The notes below the pieces were generated by a model. That model was not told where the DNA came from and searched no databases. It saw only the letters and a program-made list of their open reading frames with translations. Source: Comamonadaceae bacterium (GTDB taxonomy: Bacteria; Pseudomonadota; Gammaproteobacteria; Burkholderiales; Burkholderiaceae_C). Taken from it: 10,834 bases of DNA. The DNA is taken from NCBI GenBank assembly GCA_947463845.1, contig CANHUM010000029.1, forward strand, positions 1 through 10,834. Direction: 5' to 3'. Position numbers and translations under genes: made by a program. Shown in pieces: positions 6,330-10,834 of the stretch (within the stretch, counting starts at the first letter, position 1; every line of letters starts with the position of its first letter).

Positions 6330-7349
6330 TTATCGGATGCTGGCGCTGCTGCGCACGGCCCGCACTGTGCCCTCGCCCACCGCTACACCGAAGCGTTTGA
6401 CCAACCGTTCGGCCACATTTTCCCGCTGGGTGTAGTCGATCACATCAGGCGCTTTGACCACATCCCTGGCGACACCGTCGATGCTGCCCAAGGCATCGGC
6501 CAGGCCCAGATCCACCGCCTGCTGGCCACTCCAAAACACACCACTGAACATGTCAGGATGGTCTTTCAAGCGCTCACCCCGGCCTTTTTTGACCACATCG
6601 ATGAATTGCTTGTGGATCTGATCGAGCATGGCTTGTGCATGCTGTCGTTGAGGCGCCGTCTGGGGACTGAAGGGGTCCAAAAAGCCTTTGTTTTCACCCG
6701 CAGTCATCAAACGACGCTCCACGCCCAGTTTGTCCATCAAACCCGTGAATCCGAAGCCATCCATGAGCACACCAATGCTGCCCACCAAACTGGCTTTGTC
6801 GACAAAAATCTGATCAGCCGCAGCGGCAATGTAATAGGCCGCCGAAGCGCAAGACTCCTCCACCACGGCATAAATGGGTTTGTTGTGCAGTGACCGCAAG
6901 CGTTTCACTTCATCGTTGATCAGGCCTGCCTGCACGGGGCTCCCCCCCGGAGAGTTGATCAACAACACCAATGCCCTGGAGCCCGGATCCTCCAGGGCTG
7001 TGCGCATGGCCGACATGACGTTTTCTGCGCTCGCTTCGGTATCCGATGCAATCTCACCCACGATGGTGACCAAGGCCGTGTGAGGGAAACTGGGGCTGGT
7101 GGCAGGCGAGCTGAAACTGAAAATTTGCCAGAGCACGACCACGACCACACCCAGCCACCCCAACCTGAGCGCCAGTTTCCAGCGGCGCTCGGTTTGCTGC
7201 TCTTTCAAATTGGCAAAGGCCAGCCTCTCCAGGGTTTCCCGTGCCCAGCCGTCTTGGGCGGGCAACGTTTTGTCTCCACGCGAATCGTCGGCAGAGGTCA
7301 CGGGCGCTGATTCAACAGGCTTGGACATCGCGTCCTGGGGGTCTTGCAT
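6330..7349 (-). CDS. Single-domain SppA-like S49 peptidase, membrane-anchored
   Basis: SppA-type S49 peptidases degrade leftover signal peptides and other membrane-proximal peptides with a Ser/Lys dyad. The 339-residue product has a cytoplasmic N-terminal stretch and one membrane segment at about 63-80. The peptidase domain follows with L-I-N-S-P-G-G-S-P (130-138). The nucleophile is probably Ser169 in C-A-S-A-A-Y-Y, and Lys221 in G-E-N-K-G is the probable general base; their 52-residue spacing matches single-domain SppA. It lacks the second domain of E. coli SppA. The start is ambiguous. ATG 7349 follows the Rieske stop by two bases but lacks a ribosome binding site; ATG 7328 has AGGA four bases ahead. 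It is the last gene of the rluC row. Confidence 0.93.
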   Translation of the reverse strand: MQDPQDAMSKPVESAPVTSADDSRGDKTLPAQDGWARETLERLAFANLKEQQTERRWKLALRLGWLGVVVVVLWQIFSFSSPATSPSFPHTALVTIVGEIASDTEASAENVMSAMRTALEDPGSRALVLLINSPGGSPVQAGLINDEVKRLRSLHNKPIYAVVEESCASAAYYIAAAADQIFVDKASLVGSIGVLMDGFGFTGLMDKLGVERRLMTAGENKGFLDPFSPQTAPQRQHAQAMLDQIHKQFIDVVKKGRGERLKDHPDMFSGVFWSGQQAVDLGLADALGSIDGVARDVVKAPDVIDYTQRENVAERLVKRFGVAVGEGTVRAVRSSASIR

Positions 7350-7351
7350 GT

Positions 7352-7717
7352 TCAAAATTCAAGGGGTTTGAGGTTATAGGCAGTATGCCAGTGAACCACA
7401 CCGTCGCGCTCTGACAAGCCTATTTTCACCAGACCACCACGACATGGACCGCCCGAACAAGCCCCGGTGTCGGGTTGGTAAGCAGCGCCGTGTGTGGCGC
7501 ACATCAACCAACGGCCCGTGTCGTCAAAAAAACGGTCGGGTTGGTAATCCATCTCCATGGCCACATGGGTGCAGCGGTTCAGGTAGGCGTGCACCTGACC
7601 TAGGTAACGGATGGCAAAGGCCCGGCAAGTCTGCCCGGCGTACACGATGTCGAAAGGCACAGCCCGCCCCCCGTTGATCAGGTCGGCGCTGTTGCACAAA
7701 GGGACCATGGACTCCAT
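7352..7717 (-). CDS. Small Rieske [2Fe-2S] domain protein
   Basis: This 121-residue protein is little more than one Rieske domain. It has the cluster ligands C-T-H (Cys49, His51) and C-A-T-H-G (Cys73, His76), and two further cysteines (87, 92) in the C-S-G-G-P-C loop near the usual disulfide position. There is no oxygenase catalytic domain, signal peptide or membrane anchor, so it is probably a soluble cytoplasmic electron carrier or redox-sensing subunit. The partner is unknown. The ATG at 7717 was chosen because GGAG lies five bases upstream; an in-frame TTG at 7735 overlapping the HAD stop is a weaker choice. It sits 14 nt after the HAD gene and 2 nt before sppA, so it is co-transcribed with both. 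Confidence 0.92.
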   Translation of the reverse strand: MESMVPLCNSADLINGGRAVPFDIVYAGQTCRAFAIRYLGQVHAYLNRCTHVAMEMDYQPDRFFDDTGRWLMCATHGAAYQPDTGACSGGPCRGGLVKIGLSERDGVVHWHTAYNLKPLEF

Positions 7718-7731
7718 GAGTACTCCAATAT

Positions 7732-8400
7732 TCAAGCGTATTGCAACAACCAGTCGTGCAGTTCGCGCACGCTGTGCGCCACATGGCGCGGCTGCAGCGC
7801 ATGAAATGATTCGGGCTCGTGCGCCCCGTAACTCACGCCCACACTGGCACAGCCCGCATTCAGCGCCATTTGCAGGTCGTGCGTGGTGTCGCCAATCATC
7901 AAGGTGCGATCGGGCTCTGCGCCGAATTCGCGCATCAACTCCTGCAGCATTCGGGGGTTGGGCTTGCCCGCCGTCTCATCGGCTGTGCGCGAGCCATCGA
8001 ACACGCCGCGCAGCTCCACCGCCTGCAAAGCCTCGTTCAGACCCTGGCGGCTTTTGCCTGTGGCCACCGTGAGCCAATGGTGACGGGCCTTGAGGGCGTC
8101 CAGCAAATCCAGCACACCCTCGAACAGGCTGATGTCATTCTGGTGCTGCAGGTAGTGGTGCCGGTAGCGTTCCCCCAAGGCCGGGTATTTTTCTTTGGGT
8201 ACATCGGGAGCGGCATAGGCCAGCGCAGGCAAAAGGGACATGCCGATCACATAGGAGGCCGCTTCTTGGGTGGGCTCTTGCCCGCCCACATCCACCACAG
8301 CCCGCTGAATGCAGCGGGTGATGATGGCGGTGGAGTCAAACAGCGTGCCATCCCAATCGAAAGCGATCAGGTCAAACTGACGGGGTCGGGTGTAGGGCAT
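7732..8400 (-). CDS. HAD-superfamily phosphatase, phosphoglycolate-phosphatase-like
   Basis: The 222-residue product has all four HAD motifs. They are D-W-D-G-T-L with nucleophile Asp15 and acid/base Asp17, Thr114 in V-A-T-G-K, Lys146 in G-K-P-N-P, and G-D-T-T-H-D (170-175) binding Mg2+. A helical cap (about residues 24-95) places it in the Gph/PGMB-like subfamily. The natural substrate may be 2-phosphoglycolate or another small phosphate; sequence does not decide. The start ATG at 8400 lies inside the end of rluC (29-nt overlap) with no Shine-Dalgarno sequence, so translation probably depends on ribosomes finishing rluC. A shorter start would cut into motif I. Confidence 0.93.
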   Translation of the reverse strand: MPYTRPRQFDLIAFDWDGTLFDSTAIITRCIQRAVVDVGGQEPTQEAASYVIGMSLLPALAYAAPDVPKEKYPALGERYRHHYLQHQNDISLFEGVLDLLDALKARHHWLTVATGKSRQGLNEALQAVELRGVFDGSRTADETAGKPNPRMLQELMREFGAEPDRTLMIGDTTHDLQMALNAGCASVGVSYGAHEPESFHALQPRHVAHSVRELHDWLLQYA

Positions 8401-9373
8401 GGTCGATGTAGGTTTTCAATTCGGGGGGCAAATCGGCTTGCAAGGCCACGCGCTCGCTTGTCACCGGGTGGTTGAACTGCAAGCGCCAGGCATGCAAAAA
8501 CATGCGCTTGAGGCCAGGGCTGGCCGATGGCTTTTGGAGCAGGCGGTTCCACTCAAAATCACCGTATTTGTCATCGCCCGCAATCGGGTGTCCTTGCGCA
8601 GCCAGGTGCACCCGGATTTGGTGGGTGCGCCCGGTCTTGATGGTCACCTCCAGCAGCGTGGCACCCGGCAGACGCTGAGCCACCTTGACCAGCGTGATCG
8701 AACGCATGCCGTCCGGGTCTTCTGCCGTCGTGACCCGAACGCGCCGCTCGCCATCCGGCAGCAAAAATTTATGCAATGGCTGGTCGATCACCTTCAGTTT
8801 GGCCGGCCAATCGCCTTTGACCAGCGCCAAATAGGTCTTACCGGTTTCACGCTCGCGAAATTGGTCCTGCAACAACTTCAAGGCGCTGCGCTTTTTGGCC
8901 ACCAGCAAAATGCCGCTGGTGTCGCGGTCCAACCGGTGCACCAACTCCAACAGCTTGGCCTGCGGGCGGGCCTGGCGCAGTTGTTCGATCACGCCAAAGC
9001 TCACCCCGGAGCCGCCGTGCACCGCCACCCCCGCCGGTTTGTCGATGGCCATCAGGCTCTCATCTTCGAGCAAGAGGGGGAATTCGCGCCCTGGCGCGGG
9101 GCGCTCGGCTTTTTCGGCCACTTTGTCGGACACGCGAACGGGCGGCAGACGCACTTCGTCACCGTTTTCAACCCGGGTCTCGGCCGAAGCTCGGCCTTTG
9201 TTGATGCGCACCTCACCGCTGCGGATGATGCGGTAGACGTGGGTTTTGGGCACGCCCTTCAAGTGACGCATCAAAAAGTTGTCCAATCGCTGACCGGCCG
9301 ACTCCTCGTCCACCAACAACCATTTGACGGCGGGCGTCGCAACGGCGGACTTGGAGCCTATAATGTGATTCAC
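8372..9373 (-). CDS. rluC: 23S rRNA pseudouridine synthase RluC
   Basis: RluC makes pseudouridine at 955, 2504 and 2580 of 23S rRNA in E. coli. From the GTG at 9373 the product has 333 residues. It has an N-terminal S4 RNA-binding domain (about 27-80: A-G-Q-R-L-D-N-F-L through R-I-I-R-S-G-E-V-R-I-N), then the RluA-type catalytic domain with H-R-L-D-R-D-T-S-G (catalytic Asp149) and G-R-T-H-Q-I-R-V-H. V-H-G-G-S-G-V-S-F-G-V-I-E matches RluC rather than RluD. The start is not secure: the frame stays open upstream to a TTG at 9454, but that part is not protein-like, and no candidate has a ribosome binding site. The presumed rne -10 box overlaps the first codons. It heads a four-gene row. Confidence 0.93.
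   Translation of the reverse strand: MNHIIGSKSAVATPAVKWLLVDEESAGQRLDNFLMRHLKGVPKTHVYRIIRSGEVRINKGRASAETRVENGDEVRLPPVRVSDKVAEKAERPAPGREFPLLLEDESLMAIDKPAGVAVHGGSGVSFGVIEQLRQARPQAKLLELVHRLDRDTSGILLVAKKRSALKLLQDQFRERETGKTYLALVKGDWPAKLKVIDQPLHKFLLPDGERRVRVTTAEDPDGMRSITLVKVAQRLPGATLLEVTIKTGRTHQIRVHLAAQGHPIAGDDKYGDFEWNRLLQKPSASPGLKRMFLHAWRLQFNHPVTSERVALQADLPPELKTYIDHALHPTPSV
9359..9364 (+). promoter_or_regulatory. Candidate rne promoter, perfect -10 box
   Basis: A perfect TATAAT lies on the plus strand at the boundary with rluC and faces rne. At the ideal spacing the -35 position (9336-9341) reads GTCGCA, only three matches to consensus. A TTGACG at 9324 is too far away (29 nt). Transcription would start near 9371, leaving a leader of almost 600 nt before the rne ATG. 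The -10 box overlaps the first rluC codons on the other strand. Confidence 0.5.
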
Positions 9374-9966
9374 TGGCAATTGGCTGTAAGTGGTTGATTC
9401 AAATGGAAATGAATTCCTGCAAAGCTGGAGTTTAGTCCACCACCACCGCGCCAAACCAGATGGTCGATGCCACCCTCGGCACGAATTTGCAGACTGAAGG
9501 CCAACGCCGACAGTGGCAAATCGCCCCGGAGGATGGGCCGACGCCCAGAAACCCAGATACGGAATACCCCAAGTTCAGCAGCCTCAGAAAGCTGCTGAGC
9601 GGATCAAAGCGAGATGTTTGTGCTGTTCGGAACTTTGCTGATGTGCTTGGAGTGGCTCACGAAGCCCCTGTGCACCCTCACGCCCAGTGCCCGACGGTTT
9701 GTCCTAGACACCGGGGGAAGCCCCCGGCAGTGGATGGATCCTTGCACAACGTTCACCTCGTCCCATCCACGCGCCACGATCCCCATTCCTGTGCTCACGC
9801 GCAGCTGAATGGCGATTCACCTCGGCAATTCCCTTCGTTTCAGGCGTCAGCTCCGGCAACGTGGGCTTTGAGATTCACAGGAATCCAGAGCCGGTTGTGT
9901 AAACAGGCTTTTCGTGTGCAGGTATTTTCTGCGCCAAAGCCACGCTGAACAGAGAAGGAACGCATC
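9374..9966 (+). promoter_or_regulatory. Long structured 5' leader of rne
   Basis: This 593-nt stretch has no convincing gene. It holds a run of stem-loops on the rne-sense strand: 9485-9521 (ATTTGC/GCAAAT, then ACTG/CAGT and GGC/GCC), 9534-9547, 9573-9600 (10 bp), 9711-9727 (7 bp, CCGGGGG/CCCCCGG), 9730-9770 (8 bp), 9857-9897 (compound) and 9916-9934 (AU-rich loop). The rne ribosome binding site AAGGA is at 9955-9959. E. coli rne has a long leader through which RNase E controls its own mRNA; placement and structure here suggest the same use, by inference. The lengthy open frame at 9460-9948 has an odd composition rich in His, Pro and Arg and is judged non-coding. Confidence 0.6.
9857..9897 (+). 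promoter_or_regulatory. Compound hairpin in the rne leader
   Basis: An inner stem GATTC/GAATC (9872-9876 with 9881-9885, ACAG loop) stacks on GGCTTTG/CAGAGCC (9864-9870 with 9886-9892, one G-U pair), with a single bulged A at 9871. A further CAAC/GTTG pairing (9857-9860 with 9894-9897) closes an asymmetric internal loop (three bases against one). A long stem broken by a bulge and an internal loop is the kind of structure that RNase E recognises in its own leader in enterobacteria. No sequence homology to that element is claimed. Confidence 0.55.
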
Positions 9967-10834
9967 ATGAAACGGATGCTGATCAACGCCACGCAAGCTG
10001 AAGAGCGCCGCTTGGCCATCGTCGATGGACAAAAACTCCTCGACTACGAAATCGAAATCGAAGGCCGCGAGCAACGCAAGGGCAACATCTACAAAGCCAT
10101 CGTGACCCGCGTCGAGCCCTCGCTCGAAGCCTGCTTTGTGGACTACGGCGAAGACCGCCATGGCTTTTTGCCCTTCAAGGAAATCTCTCGCCAATACTTT
10201 GCCGAGGGTGTATCCGTCAGCCAGGCCCGCATCCAGGACGTCATCAAAGAGGGCCAGTCCCTGCTGGTGCAAGTCGAGAAAGAAGAGCGCGGCAACAAGG
10301 GTGCAGCCCTGACCACCTTCATCAGCCTGGCAGGCCGTTATGTGGTGCTCATGCCCAACAACCCACGCGGTGGCGGCGTCAGCCGCCGCATCGAGGGCGA
10401 CGACCGGGCCGAGCTCAAAGAAGCGATGGACCAGCTGGAATATCCGAAGGGCATGTCCATCATTGCCCGCACCGCAGGCATTGGCCGCTCTGCGCCTGAG
10501 TTGCAGTGGGATCTGAACTATTTGCTCAAACTGTGGTCCGCCATTGACGGCGCCACCCAAGGCAAAGGCGCTTTCCTGATTTACCAGGAATCTTCGCTGG
10601 TCATCCGCGCCATTCGCGATTACTTCAACAACGACATCGGCGACATCCTGATCGACACCGATGACATTTATGACCAGGCTCAGCAGTTCATGAGCCACGT
10701 TATGCCGGAGTTCGCGCCACGGGTGAAGCGTTACCGCGATGACGCGCCACTGTTCAGTCGCTTCCAGATCGAGCACCAGATCGAATCGGCCTACGCCCGC
10801 ACGGTGCAACTGCCTTCGGGCGGCGCCATCGTGA
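9967..10834 (+). CDS. rne: Ribonuclease E, N-terminal 289 residues (cut by window edge)
   Basis: RNase E is the main endoribonuclease for mRNA decay and for rRNA/tRNA processing, and usually the scaffold of the degradosome. The visible part starts [10 protein letters not shown], as in E. coli Rne. It includes the S1 RNA-binding domain (about 38-120, with [16 protein letters not shown]) and the [16 protein letters not shown] segment. The 5'-phosphate sensor region has Gly123, Val127, Arg168 and Thr169. The catalytic Asp pair of the DNase I-like domain, the zinc link and the C-terminal scaffold lie beyond the edge. AAGGA (9955-9959) precedes the ATG. The N-terminus fits Rne better than RNase G. 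Confidence 0.97.
   Translation, partial: MKRMLINATQAEERRLAIVDGQKLLDYEIEIEGREQRKGNIYKAIVTRVEPSLEACFVDYGEDRHGFLPFKEISRQYFAEGVSVSQARIQDVIKEGQSLLVQVEKEERGNKGAALTTFISLAGRYVVLMPNNPRGGGVSRRIEGDDRAELKEAMDQLEYPKGMSIIARTAGIGRSAPELQWDLNYLLKLWSAIDGATQGKGAFLIYQESSLVIRAIRDYFNNDIGDILIDTDDIYDQAQQFMSHVMPEFAPRVKRYRDDAPLFSRFQIEHQIESAYARTVQLPSGGAIV

Noticed and set aside
7352..7735. TTG codons overlapping upstream stops (TTGA) at both the HAD/Rieske (7735) and Rieske/sppA (7355) junctions, as coupled starts
   Set aside because: For the Rieske gene an ATG with a good GGAG site lies 18 nt downstream. For sppA an ATG lies two codons later. The TTGA pattern is more simply chance.
8399..9397. Plus-strand open frame opposite rluC
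   Set aside because: Antisense shadow of rluC, which has full S4 and pseudouridine synthase motifs.
9460..9948. 162-codon open frame in the rluC-rne gap, and a 64-codon frame at 9614-9808
   Set aside because: Both run through strong hairpins, lack ribosome binding sites, and give His/Pro/Arg-rich or patternless translations. A leader peptide cannot be fully excluded, but there is no positive evidence.
9847..10809. Minus-strand open frame of 320 codons over the start of rne
   Set aside because: Antisense to rne, whose protein sequence matches RNase E residue by residue; the antisense product is a codon-bias artefact.

Overview
The window is a chromosomal stretch of a betaproteobacterium, most likely Burkholderiales of the Comamonadaceae type. 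This is inferred from the GC-rich codon use, the protein sequences and the gene order. It holds housekeeping genes only: phospholipid and fatty acid synthesis, a ribosomal protein, nucleotide clean-up, rRNA modification and RNA decay. I see no mobile element, CRISPR array, tRNA or rRNA.

Layout. Positions 1-4860, minus strand, carry the fatty acid cluster. Read in the direction of transcription it is yceD (DUF177), rpmF (ribosomal protein L32), plsX, fabH, fabD, fabG and the first codons of acpP. From 4912 to 6293, plus strand, lie a Maf/YceF-type nucleotide pyrophosphatase and an RsmI-like SAM-dependent methyltransferase, overlapping by 4 nt. From 6330 to about 9373, minus strand, lies a tight row read rluC, a Gph-like HAD phosphatase, a small Rieske protein and a single-domain SppA-type S49 peptidase. 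From 9967 the plus strand carries the N-terminal 289 codons of rne (RNase E), cut by the window edge.

The order and relative orientation (rne and rluC divergent, maf divergent from yceD, then rpmF-plsX-fabH-fabD-fabG-acpP) match the arrangement known from E. coli. Here, however, four genes (methyltransferase, sppA, Rieske, HAD) sit between rluC and maf.

Working together: PlsX makes acyl-phosphate for phospholipid synthesis. FabD charges ACP with malonate, FabH starts the acyl chain and FabG does the first reduction of each elongation cycle. AcpP carries all intermediates. L32 and YceD link the cluster to ribosome production. RluC (23S pseudouridylation) and RNase E form a divergent RNA-metabolism pair.

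The least ordinary parts are non-coding. About 590 nt lie between rluC and rne, with a perfect TATAAT at the upstream end and at least seven clear stem-loops. I read this as a long structured rne 5' leader, probably used for RNase E autoregulation. Within the fab cluster there is a strong intrinsic-terminator-like hairpin between rpmF and plsX, a weaker one between fabH and fabD, and a structured rpmF leader behind a good sigma-70 promoter. The gene boundaries without such elements (plsX/fabH and fabD/fabG) are 4-nt ATGA overlaps.
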